Assembly: GCA_032622095.1 (NCBI GenBank)
Contig: CP136064.1
Location: 216,086,205-216,150,204 of the forward strand
Source of the DNA: Siphonodentalium dalli
Lineage: Eukaryota > Mollusca > Scaphopoda > Gadilida > Siphonodentaliidae
Direction of reading: 5' to 3'
Length of the DNA: 64,000 nt
Notes under the pieces: generated by a model
The model's database searches: none
The model's input: only the letters and a program-made list of their open reading frames with translations
Told to the model about the DNA's origin: nothing
Shown here: in pieces, positions 1 to 12,100 of the stretch
Layout: every line of letters starts with the position of its first letter
Numbering within the stretch: position 1 is the stretch's first letter
Program-made: the position numbers and the translations under genes

Positions 1-57
1 GCCTGACTGACTTATGGATGACATTGCTCCCAGGGTTGTGGGGGCCTGGGGGGAGGG

Positions 58-205
58 TAGTCCAACAAATTAGACTTTCGGATTAATTGGAATTTTAATA
101 TTTGGACATTTATGGACCATTTAATCCTTCAGAAGGAGTAATACAATCGTAAATGTCCAAATATTAAAATATGTATTAATCCGAATAGTCTAATTTGTTG
201 GACTA
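58..205. mobile_element. Palindromic Mutator-like MITE with 9 bp target duplication
   Basis: The ends are TAGTCCAACAAATTAGAC and its reverse complement, with arms of about 60 bp. It is flanked on both sides by the 9-mer GGGGGAGGG (49-57 and 206-214). A 9 bp duplication is characteristic of Mutator-type transposition. The TAGTCCAA ends are shared with the element at 53845. Confidence 0.8.
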
Positions 206-214
206 GGGGGAGGG

Positions 215-1590
215 GTGAAATGGGGTAATTTTCTGCCAATTATTTGAGACTCAATGCGTTGATGGTCTTCTATGAAAGATAACATGGTCACACTTCAAAT
301 ATAATACATTCAAGTCGAACTACATTAAGGAACATAATGGTTGTTGGGTCTATCATGTCAGAGAATACGTAGTAAAATTACCGTACATATATAATAATGA
401 TGTTTTAACATGTTTACCTGTCTGCAATTATTTGTTGCTGGAGGTCCACAATAACTGCCAACAATGCGGTCGCCAGTTGTCACCCCATCATTTGATGGAG
501 GTTTCCTTTCTTTTTAAGAATAATGTTCTGTCTCTACTATTCCTTGGTTACTTTTGGTGCCACTGTTCTAAATTTAAAGGATCTCTGGAGAATTCGCAGG
601 AAATAAACAAGACCTGCCGACAATAATTTATTTTATTAAGGCCAATATATTCTCCATACAACAGGCCTATTATGAAATCTCATATAAAATTATTCATAGA
701 TAGATAGATAGATAGATTTATTTGGTGTGATGTAAAAACATATTACAAAAATGTCCTACAGTTTGAATGGACCATAAGATATTACAGTTTAGATTGTATA
801 CAGCAGATTTTAAAACATAAGAGAAAATATCTAAACAGTGTCAAACGTTAATTTGAATGGTTAATTTCAGTTTCGTTCATTAGAATTTATTTAATAAAAT
901 ATATTGATTTTTTAAAGTGGTCTTTCTGGAATTCACACCCACAGTCTAAAGAGTTGATATCACTGGTTTGACCCGAGTTGAGATTTAAGTTGACTGCTAA
1001 ATGAAATCAACAGACCTGGATTCATGTTCCAAAATGAAAGTGGTTTGAATCAAAGTAGTTTGAATCAAAGATGATAATTGTTTCATGACATAAGTCATAC
1101 TTATGCAGTGTCACAAAGTGATGTACCGGTAACTTGAAAGTTGAAAAGGAAACCCCACAGTCTGAGTCACTACAGAGGAAATAAATTCATCTCTGTCTTA
1201 TCACCAAGTCTGAATGATAATATATGTACTAACAATTTAGCTACCAGTATATCTGGCTATTGTAGGTTATATGATATATATATGACTATTTCTGATGGGT
1301 ATATGTAAATCTGAGAAAACAATATACAATTATACAATAGATATTAATGGTGTACATTTTCCAGACTGATTATCACACTCACATGTGTTTGAAATGTCAT
1401 CTCAGGCTCTCCAAAGTTATTTTTGGTCACCACCTGTGATATAGGTATCATGTGCTGTTTACCCCATGCAAAGTTGCCCCTCCCCCTCCCGGAGAAGTCG
1501 ACCCCAAGACAAAATAGCTCACAATTTCTTAGTCCAACAAATATAAATTATGTATTTGTATCAACTTTCCTACTAGTAACCTTTGCTGAA
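215..1590. other. Upstream region without a recognised gene
   Basis: AT-rich non-coding sequence. It contains a short (TAGA)n tract at about 698-719 followed by a TTTATTTGG sequence, which could be the 3' end of an old retroposon. No promoter for PANK4 is recognisable. Confidence 0.5.
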
Positions 1591-1952
1591 TTGGTCATTG
1601 TCGCATGGTTTGGTGCAAAAAGTCACCCTTGATCTCTTAAACATGGAAAAAGACACCCTGGATCTCACAAAATGTGCAAAAAGTCACCCAGCATCTCAAA
1701 ATCTCATAAAAAATTGATTTTAAATTAGTTGCATATCAATTATTATTACAAAATTATTTGTTGTGATTTTGGAGTGAAATTTCAAAGGAATTTTATTGGG
1801 TATTCCACCCACGTTGAGTTTAACTGTCACAGACAAACGATACTTTGAGATCCTGGGTGTCTTTTTGCATGTTTGAGAGATCCTGGGTATCTTTTTGCAT
1901 GTTTGAGAGATCCTGGATGTCTTTTTGCATGATACCATGTGACAATGACCAA
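1591..1952. mobile_element. Inverted-repeat element with multiplied subterminal repeats
   Basis: Ends TTGGTCATTGTC and GACAATGACCAA are perfect inverted repeats. Inside each end are three copies of a ~35 bp unit (AAAAAGTCACCC...GATCTC on the left; GAGATCCTGGGTGTCTTTTT-type on the right, in inverted order). A clear target duplication is not visible. Confidence 0.6.
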
Positions 1953-2308
1953 TCCAGCATAATTTTTATGGTCTCACAGCATGCAATACATTGGTACATA
2001 AACCTATTTCTACCAGTGGTCTGGTATATTATGTGAATATCTCAGTAGTTGAATAATAGACTTAGTATTCCAATGTATACTTTTATGACTGATTTATAGG
2101 GACAATCACAAGCGAATAAGTTAAAATTAAATCTATGTAGGATAATAAATCATTTATTAATAAATTATCTGAGTCCCCAAATAATCTTATTGTGATATGG
2201 ATAACCAGATCGCTACAATTTGGTGATAAGATATATATCTGTTCTGCAAATTTCCACCCAAAACTGTTGACCTATGTGGAGAGACATTCTGTTACTTGAT
2301 AAATTAAC

Positions 2309-2981
2309 AACACTCTTTTGTTGGTAACATTCAGCCTCATGGACTTCTTCAGCCAGATTTACGCTAAAGCATAAATCATTTGTGCTTAAATGTACTTAAT
2401 CTGAATTAGGCTTATAAAGCGTAATGAATTATGCTTAAGAGTAAATTAATTACGCTTAAGCATAATATAGTCATAATTCTATTACACTTAAAGGTACTCA
2501 ATCCGATTAAGCACCCCTAAATTACTATTTCTTTGGCTTCGGGGGTAAAAAATATTTGATTCGAGTCGAGGAACCCACACATCAAAGCTCAGAGTGATCA
2601 GATATCAATTTTTGAAGTTCGTTAATTTCTCGAGATTTGGACCAGTAATTTAGTCTGCCTCATGGTCAAACAGACAAATTGCGGGTGTATAAAGATGGAT
2701 TACTCTAAAATCAAGTTGTTAGTTATTAACAATAATAACCACCTTTGAGTACCTTTAGTCTGCCTCGTGGTCAAACAGACAAATTGCGGGTGTAAGATGG
2801 ATAACTCTAAAATCAAGTTGTTAGTTATTAACAATAATAACCACCTTTGAGTACCTTTAAGCATAATGCAATATCAACATTACATTCAAGTGTAATGGAA
2901 TTACACTTAAGCGTAACGCATTTACACTTAAGCGCAATTAGCTAATAAATGTGAAAAAGGCCACCCATACAAAAGAGTGTT
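2309..2981. mobile_element. Non-autonomous element with 13 bp TIRs and internal 105 bp duplication
   Basis: AACACTCTTTTGT at 2309-2321 and ACAAAAGAGTGTT at 2969-2981 are inverted repeats. Inside, runs of TTACGCTTAAG-like sequence flank a piece of a family also seen at 30625-31068. A segment starting at TTAGTCTGCCTC is tandemly duplicated (2650 and 2755, period 105). Confidence 0.6.
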
Positions 2982-3068
2982 ATTATTAAAACAGTTGATT
3001 TTATTTGTTTAGATTCCCAGTGCTATGATTATATATCTCTTTCCTGATGTTTATGTCCTTGATTTCAG

Positions 3069-3090
3069 CTCTATTAACAAGAAATGAATC
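3069..3090 (+). other. PANK4: 5' UTR segment of PANK4 behind a probable splice acceptor
   Basis: A pyrimidine-rich stretch ending in TTTCAG at 3063-3068 precedes 22 nt of leader and then the ATG at 3091. The TGA at 3085-3087 is in frame with the ATG, so coding does not extend upstream. The acceptor suggests one or more non-coding 5' exons further upstream, possibly outside the window; I could not identify the donor or promoter. Alternatively transcription starts near here and the acceptor is chance. Confidence 0.5.
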
Positions 3091-3184
3091 ATGTCAGATG
3101 ACAGCTATGCTAGAAGTATATCCCTTGACTCGGAGAAGGCGTTCAGAAATCTGAAAAATGCCAAGTGTTTTGCTATTGATATAG
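3091..3184 (+). CDS. PANK4: PANK4 exon 1 (residues 1-32)
   Basis: Encodes a short serine-rich N terminus and then the first strand of the kinase fold, ending inside the phosphate-binding motif (AIDIG, residues 28-32). It leaves in phase 1 at G|GTGTGT, and joining to exon 2 completes DIGGSLTK. D30 is the conserved acidic residue of this motif in the ASKHA-type kinase fold. Confidence 0.95.
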
Positions 3185-6100
3185 GTGTGTATATAACTAA
3201 TATGATTGTACAGTACTGCCCTAAGTAATCGACTCTTTAACCACAGCAGAATTGTGGGATTTAGTCGGAAATATGGCTCGTTGCCATTCATCGTAAAGCC
3301 CTCAGTGAGAGCTTTCCGATGAATGGCAACAAGCCATATTTCCGACTAAATACTGAAAAGTTACCCATAATTCTGCTGTGGTTAAAGAGTCGATTACTTA
3401 GGCCATTACTGTATACCACTCAAAGATATCCAGATATGTTTGTGTCACCACACTAAAATACCAAATTTGAAAGTGGAAATAATATTATAGATATCACTAG
3501 CAGGGTTACCCAATACCCAGCATTGCCAAGGCTGAGAAGTATTCAAACTTTTGTAAACCTTTAATAAGGTTTTCTAATGGTTAACCCTTTCAGTGCCAAG
3601 TCTGATTTTTGTATCAACCCATATTTCCTTGATCAATAGAAACAGCAAATTTCAAACATCGATATCTAATCACTCTGAGCTTTGATGGGTGGGTTCCTCG
3701 ACTCTAATCAAATATTTTTTACCCACGAAGCCAAAGAAATAGTAATTTAAGAGCGTCTGATCGGATTGAGTACCATTAATAAATCAGTTTTTTTTACTAC
3801 TGTCTTAATTTATAGATTTATTTGGGACAGTCTGTACCAAATTTGAAAGTGGAAATAATATTATAGATATCACTAGCAGGGTTACCCAATACCCAGCATT
3901 GCCAAGGCTGAGAAGTATTCAAACTTTTGTAAACCTTTAATAAGGTTTTCTAATGGTTAACCCTTTCAGTGCCAAGTCCGATTTTTGTATCAACCCATAT
4001 TTCCTTGATCAATAGAAACAGCAAATTTCAAACATCGATATCTAATCACTCTGAGCTTTGATGGGTGGGTTCCTCGACTAATCAAATATTTTTTACCCAC
4101 GAAGCCAAAGAAATAGTAATTTAAGAGCGTCTGATCGGATTGAGTACCATTAATAAATCAGTTTTTTTTACTACTGTCTTAATTTATAGATTTATTTGGG
4201 ACAGTCTGTATCTTATGTTCTCATCTGCTATACAATTTCGAAGCAAAAGGTGATAATGTTTCTGAAAAACAAATCAGTAGACAGGAACATCATAATTTAT
4301 TTGTATTGTTCATCCTATTTTTCTTTATAAATCAGGTGGATCATTGACCAAAATTGCATACCTGTCAACAGTATTCCGACGGACATCTAGTGTTTCTGAA
4401 GAAACTGACCAGGTAAAAATTTAAAAGTGATTCATTTTCAATTTAGGTAGGTACTGCTGTAAAGGTTGTTTGATCTACTACTATTATTAAAAGTAATTTA
4501 TTGAATGGAATCTGAAATATAATATACCATAACGAAACAAAGAATGTTGCATTTTAATACCTCGTCCAATTAATCAGACTGAAATTTGTCGACCACATTA
4601 TCTGCCATATATGTAAAAGCATGGCTATCCTTTCGCTAAGGGCACTTCCTGTTTTTCTTTAATTTGTATGACACATCCTGAAAGTCATACTTATGTTTCC
4701 AAACTTTGTTTAAAATAGATACTTGAACTGACATCTACAGTGAGCTATTGAATTTTGTTGCGTTTTTGTGATATTCCACACCGGCTGCTCATATCCAGGT
4801 TTGCACTTCAGATAGTGTTTCTTCTAATGGCTGACTATAAGGAATATCGGAGGCCAAATTCACATTTATTAACCCTTTCATGACTGGACCTTTCTGAAAT
4901 ATTGTGAAAACCCTGTGCCAATGCATTCTCTTATATTTAAGAGTCTCCCATAGGGAGCCGCGCATATATAAGAGAAAACATTGGAACAATATTTACATTT
5001 TAACTTTTAAGCCAGTGTATTCTCTAATATATGCGAGGCTCCATTGAGACCCCCATATATTAGATAATGCTTGTAATGGGTAATCCCCTCCGACTAATAT
5101 TTAAACAACTCAACAAACAAATGAATGGCACACCAATAGTTTGTTCTTATAATACAAAAGGCTCCATAAAGCTAACTGGCAATGAATTGCACTTCAGCAT
5201 AATTGAGTTGCGCTTTAGTGCTCTGGATTGCTCTTCAGTGCAATTAGATTGCTCTTCAGTGCAATTTAATTTCTCTTCAGTGCAATTATTAATACATGTG
5301 ACTTTGGTCTCCCATAGAGGAAGAGACTGGCAGCCACCAGTATATTTACAGTAGTTTAATTTTAGATTAGATGCAGTACAGCATTAAACTTCAAAGGGGT
5401 TATAAGCAGCACTAGTAAATTAGTATATGTATCAATTGGCATCTGTCCTCATAAAAATGTTCAAAGGTATTCTCAAGGCAATCATTGCAGATTCTAAATA
5501 CATTGATTCAAGTTGATCTGTCTCAATGATTCTTGACAGTAAGAACACTTTATTTGGCATTTTGTTGAGATTTTATGAGTAATCTCCAGTTTTAGCTGTT
5601 TGTTTTCCTTTGAAAAGTCCATCTGTAGTCAGTATTTGTAGAAATTATGTTGAAAGTTGTAACTGTTAACCTATCTGTACTTTTTATTTTCAAGAAGAAT
5701 GGCAAGGAACACATATATCTTGTTGAAGACACAGACGAACATGTGGACAGACTGCACTTTATCAAGTTTGAGACTGTATACATCGAAACATGTTTAGACT
5801 TCATCCAGCAAAATTTAGTCAACTCCAAAGAGTTCATGAAAAATAAGTTTGTAAAGGCAACCGGAGGCGGAGCTTACAAGTATAAAGACCTCATTACCCA
5901 AAAACTTGGTCTGCAGTAAGTACTTTACATTGTTAGTGATAATAATGTTTTTATATGTGACATATTAAAGGTCAGAACTTACCATGTAATCCCATATGAA
6001 CTTTGAAATGGTCAGAGCCATTTTCAAAGCAGTTCTGATAGTTTAGAAAATGCCTCGTGTGATGCACTAACCTTTATTTCTTTTTTTACCAGGGGGGGGT

Positions 6101-9100
6101 CGCGCACAAAAATTCCATATATAAGGCGGGGGTGGGTGGGTCATTTGGACCCGGAAAAAATGCGTAAATGACCAAAAATGCAAATTTTTTCCTCCACTTA
6201 AAATCACTGTTTTTGTGCTCATGTAATCTGTTAATATCAACCATATGACACACTAGGCTATTTAAAACATACTAACCAGAACTAACTACCATTTAGGGGT
6301 GTATGTATGCTGATGTATGTCAAAATTAATGTACCAGATTTCGACAGATGAAAGATATATTATATATATATAAACAAATCATATAACAAACATTAAAACA
6401 TAAGAACAAACATTTATAATATGCATATCCAAGATAGCCTTTCAATTGGATGTCAAAGTGTATGTTATAGCTATATATACACACATGTGTATCCCTTTAA
6501 GGGTTTGAACAAAATATAAAGCTGAGTTTATATTGATGAATTCTGTGATGAATTTTGCAATTACTTTTGACAAATTTGTTTACTGTTATAACATAATTAT
6601 ATGCTCAGACACGATCAGTCGACAATGCTTGCATATAAGCATAATTATGAAATGATTACCATCTTCTGTTCTTAATCCACATAATGGATATTATTTGTTA
6701 TCAAGATAAACTTGATGATACAAACAAAAATAACAATTCCACTATATTCCACTGGTTTAAAACTATAAAACAAAATAACTCATACAAAAAGTTCATACTA
6801 TTTGGATAACAATATGAAAGCTTAGCCTTTTGTGATATTCATTCAACCACAGTTATTATTCACAAGTCTAAGCAGTTACGTACTGTACAGATACACGTAG
6901 TAAGATAGTATATCTGGAGTTCCAGTTATTTGACTGCCAATACATATGGTATTGTAATTATTAGTTGCTTGTTCATTATTGGTTGCTTTGATATTCAATT
7001 TAGGATATAGCAGGATAGAGCAATGTAACTATAAAAGTAGCTTTTGGTATTAAAGTCTCAACTTATTCCATATGCAACATAAAGCTAGAATATAAACATG
7101 ACTAATATGAACTTTGTTCTTGAAACTAATTATAAATCATACCAACCCTGGATCAAACTGCACAGGTAATCTATGAAACTCTCTTCATGCGAACTTTCTC
7201 AGAGTCACATATCTCAACTGGACAGTCTGATCCAGGATGCTTGTTCTTATAATGGGTTTCCATGTGATACGTCCAGTAAACCACATTGCACAGGGGGCAC
7301 CCACATGTATACGGACGGTTTGTACAAGGTGACCGTGGCTTGGATATCTCCGCTGGCTTTAAACTAAACTTTATACTCTGATAATAAGTTAATAATACTA
7401 CCAATTCTTCACTAATATTGGTATATGTCAATCTGCACACCAACATGACATACATACATGTATTTAGACTGTGAGCTGCTGTGAGTGTGACTTTCCTTGG
7501 GTCCCATCATACCCATGTGCAGATATATATCACAGAAATAGGGGAGATGAAATTTGTTCTACCCCTATTACTACAGTATTACTATTGGGCCTTGGCTCAA
7601 AAACATCTTATACTATTGTTATATAAAAGAATATGGAGTTATTGAGAATATCAGGACATGTATTACCTCATAATTATTATGTTTTATGGCATAATGCCCA
7701 ATGTTTTTAAGTGCATGCATTCAGCATTTCCACATTTTATACTAATAGAATTATCTCCCTTTAGAGCAGTTTAGAGGTTTATTAAAATGCTGAGAATAGT
7801 ATTAAATAATAATAAACGGAACAATTCTTTGCTAGGCTATGATTTGGTTTATATTTTATGTTTTTTGTAAGATTTTGGGGGTGGGTCCCAAAAATTGGGC
7901 GGAAAAAAAGAAAAAAATTGCAGGTAGAGGGGTGGTGGGTCCCCGAGTGGGGCAAAAAAAATTTTTCCGCCCTATATATGTACATTTTTTCCGCGACCCC
8001 CCCCCCTGTTTTTACCATAAAATTCTAGTTATCTTCATACAATTTAATATTATAATACCCTTGAACATGTTTCGCACAACAGTGGACATTTTAGGTGATT
8101 TGGAAAAAAAGCATGTTATAGCTAGGCTCTTAGTCAAGAGTTTTTGCAGAGAAAAAAGTTCCAATTGAAATACAGTTTAACCCTTTCTTTACGAAATACT
8201 CAATGACTAATAGTTCACTTAGGAAATGTTTAGATAATTAATTCAACAAATGGCCATAGGGCTAGGGCCATAAGAATCGGCTCTGTTTCTCATATTTGAA
8301 ATCTGTGTCACAAAATTACCCCATCAATAGACAATGCAGCTGATCCCCTTAACAATGATCGTTGATGTTGAAACTTTTGAACAGCTGGCAGTGGAAAGTC
8401 AGACACTGAATGAACTGCATCATTGAACGAGTCCTAGAATGGTTGCCATTGAACTAAATCTCCATCGAATAAACATAGAGAAAGGTTTGTTAGCACAACA
8501 CTCTGACTTTGACGAAGATGATTCACATGGTCAGTCTCCACACATAACGGGAATTTTCTGTCTGTGTCTCCATTTCTTATGCGCAGAAACTCGTCAACAA
8601 ATCAACATAACGATATATTTAAGATGGCACTCAGATTCATCTTATTCTTTGTCAAAGAGCATTTCATCTGCAACAAGAAAATTAAGTACAGAGTCATTCA
8701 TTGCGCCAATGAGCGATATTGTTTTTTGTAACTCTGCTATCAGATCCTTCATATGATGAATGTCAGGTTGATCACTATTTAACATGCTATCAGCCTTTTT
8801 AGCTCAACTTTACTTTGTAAAGTTTGAGCTATTGCCATGGCTTTGTCGTCCGTCGTCCATGTGTGCGTGATCCGTCAACAATTTCCTTTAGCCTGGGCTA
8901 CAGGTCGTACCTTTGGACGGATCATTGTGAAATTTGTCATGGCTGTTGACATTGACATGTAGTTCGGAACGGGTCATATTGGGGTCATTCGGCAAAAAAA
9001 CATGGCCGCCAGTGGCCATCTTGGATTTCAAAATTCAATCCATTACCACGGGCTACAGGTTGTACTGTTCGTCTGATCATCATGAAATTTGTCATGGCTG

Positions 9101-12100
9101 TAAATATTGACATGTAGATGGGAACAAGTCATTTTGGGGTCGTTCGGCCAAAAAAACATGACCACCAGCAGCCATCTTGGATCTTACTCTTTGCATGACT
9201 AAATCTTTTGGCACGGGCTACAGGTCGTAGCTTTGGTCGGATCTTCATGAAATTCGAAACGAGTCATTTTGGGGTCATTCGGCCAAAAACATGGCCGCCA
9301 GCAGCCATCTTAGGTTTTACTCTTTGCATGACTAAATCCTTTGGCACGGGCTACAGGTCACACCTTTGGTCGGATCATTATGAGATTTGTCACGGCTGTT
9401 GACATTGACATTTAGATGGGAACGAGTCATTTTGGGGTCATTCGGCAAAAAAACATGGCTGCCAGCGGCCATCTTGGATTTCAAAATTCAATCCATTAGC
9501 ACGGGCTACAGTTCGTACTGTTCGTCTGATCATTATGAAATTTGTCATGGATGTTAATATTGACATCTAGATGGGAACAAGTAATTTTGGGGTCGTTCGG
9601 CCAAAAAACATGTCCGCCAGCAGCCATCTTGGATTTTACTCTTTGCATGACTAAATCCTTTGGCACGGGCAACAGGTCGTAGCTTTGGTCGGATCATCAT
9701 GAAATTTGTCATGGATATTAACAATGACATGTTTTGGGGTCATTCGGCCAAAAAACATGGCCGCCAGCAGCCATCTTGGATTTTACTCTTTACATGACTA
9801 AATTCTTTGGCACAGGCTACAGGTCGTATCTTTTGTCGGATCATCATGAAATTTGTGATGGATGTTAACAATGACATGTAAATGGGAACGAGTCTTTTTG
9901 GGGTCATTCGGCAAAAAAACATGGCTGCCAGTGGCCATCTTGGATTTTACTCTTTGCATAACTAGGCCTTTCAACTTTCCACATTCCTAATCACTCCATT
10001 GACTGTAACACATGAAATTATTGAGCTACAGTGTCATTGACACTTTCATTAATTAAGCGAGTTGTGTGTCCTCGTTGTGCCCTTCATTTCAACAGAAGGA
10101 TCTTCATCGACTGTTCTGTTGAAGTCGCAATGTTATCCGGTTCGAGGGAACAATTTATGTCATGGAATTAGAGATAGGAATAACTCGATCATGTTTCAGT
10201 AGCCATTTTACTTTATGTAACCAACGCACATCTATTACATCACAGTACAGTCACGTAGAAATGCGTATACACAAATATCCACTAAAATCAGTAGGTTGAT
10301 GTCAAAATCGAATCGAATCTCTGATTGAACTGACTACCCGCGGTGCATAGGGTAGGTCCTCAAAGTTGATCACAAATGTTTTTTCTATAATTATGATGGC
10401 GGGGAAATTTCAGTGCATAAAGTATGTTGTAAGAAAATAGCATAGTATATTCACATATTCATTGTATAATTTGTATACATATCAATTAAGTTTTAGTAAT
10501 GATACTAAATAATTATGCTGTTTGCAGTTAATCATGTAGTTGATATTATTACCATATAATCTGGATATCGACTTTCTTCTGCCATGATCATGCATGTGAC
10601 ACTAACTATACTGATATATTTACACCCACAATATAGCGCTGTATGCGAAAACAGAAAACAAGGCACATAGACATGAACACTTAAACAGATCTATATACAT
10701 CCCGATATTGCAATTAACCAGCAATTAAACAATTTACCATAAAATACTAGGTCTTTGTGCAGCTCATCTCTTTCGCGCGTTTTGAAATTTGTTACATTTA
10801 TAAGTGAACCAACCTCTTTAATCTAACACAATATGTGTTTCGCGACAATATTGCAGATGCATCACACCTGGTTCATCAGCACCATATGTAAAAATCACAA
10901 CATTGTGACAAATATCTGGATAAATTGGATATTTGAAAATAATTGTAGGTCCGAATCGGTGTCGATACCAAATCACACCTGCGACATTGAAATGAATCTC
11001 AAATATTCACAGGGCTCTACATAGGGCATTTGTTGAACTTATTTTCTGAACATTTCTCGTCAATCAACAGGAATCTTAAGGCTTTTGTATTATCTCCATT
11101 GTCGTTTGTCTGCTTATATTTCCTGAACATGTATTTTTTTTTCAATAACTGATGGGGAGAATCCATTTAGTAGAAAAATGATAATTTTTAGATAAATGTA
11201 ATTGATTTTTATTTTAGGGTCGATAAGGAGGATGAAATGCGATGTCTGATTGATGGCTGTAACTTCCTGCTGAAGAATATCTCTGATGAAGTGTTTATAT
11301 ATCAGCGCAACTGTAATCCTGAGTACAGATTCCAGGGAGTCAACCACGAAATATTCCCATACCTGCTCGTCAATATCGGCTCAGGTGTTAGCTTTATTAA
11401 GGTAAACATGGTTGACATTCTTAATTTCTCACAATAAGCATGTGAAAAGATCAATTATAATGGTTTTACCATGAAATATTTGCATATGTACTTATCAATT
11501 TTGACTCAAGTGTTAATTTTATCAAGGTATCCATGATTTAGATATATGAAATTTTTAATTTCTCACAATAAGCATGTGAAAATAAATTCTAATGATTTGA
11601 CACTGAAATATATTCATAGATTCTTGTTAACCCTTTCTATACTAAATGGATTCTCCCATCAAGTTAAAAAATCAACATCATTATTATACACATATGTAGC
11701 CTTAACTTTCACTTTTGTGTTATCATCTGCGGAATAAAATACCACATCAAGTTAAAGATACTCAATCTGATTTGATGGTCTCCATCAAATCAGATTCCAA
11801 CAACAACAACATTTTTAGAAATGCCGGTTCAGTTATCAGAATCGATTAATTGCCCAAAAATAATGCTAACCACTGTCAACTATGGTATAAAATTGCCCAA
11901 ATTTTTTTATTTATCAGCATGTTGTTCGACTAAATTTGGCCTTATTATCAACAGAAAGCCTCTTGATTTTAGAGTTATCCATCTTTATCCACAATTTGGT
12001 CCATAGGTCATTTGTTGAACTTTTATCTGAACATTTCCTGCCCATGCATAGGAATCTTTCTGAATTTTATTATCTGTCATCTGCTAATATTACCTGAAAA

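Larger units (their letters stand above)
8262..11011 (-). mobile_element. BEL/Pao LTR retroelement remnant, minus strand, interrupted
   Basis: Made of an LTR (10262-11011), a decayed gag region (about 10057-10140 and 8320-8785) and an internal pearl-like insertion (8801-10054). No pol, protease or second LTR is recognisable, so the 3' part is deleted. GGGCT-type sequence on both outer sides may be the target duplication. It lies antisense to PANK4 in intron 3. Confidence 0.65.

Noticed and set aside
7839-8168. A 109-codon plus-strand frame
   Set aside because: It is the low-complexity G/A-rich TIR region of the hAT-like element.
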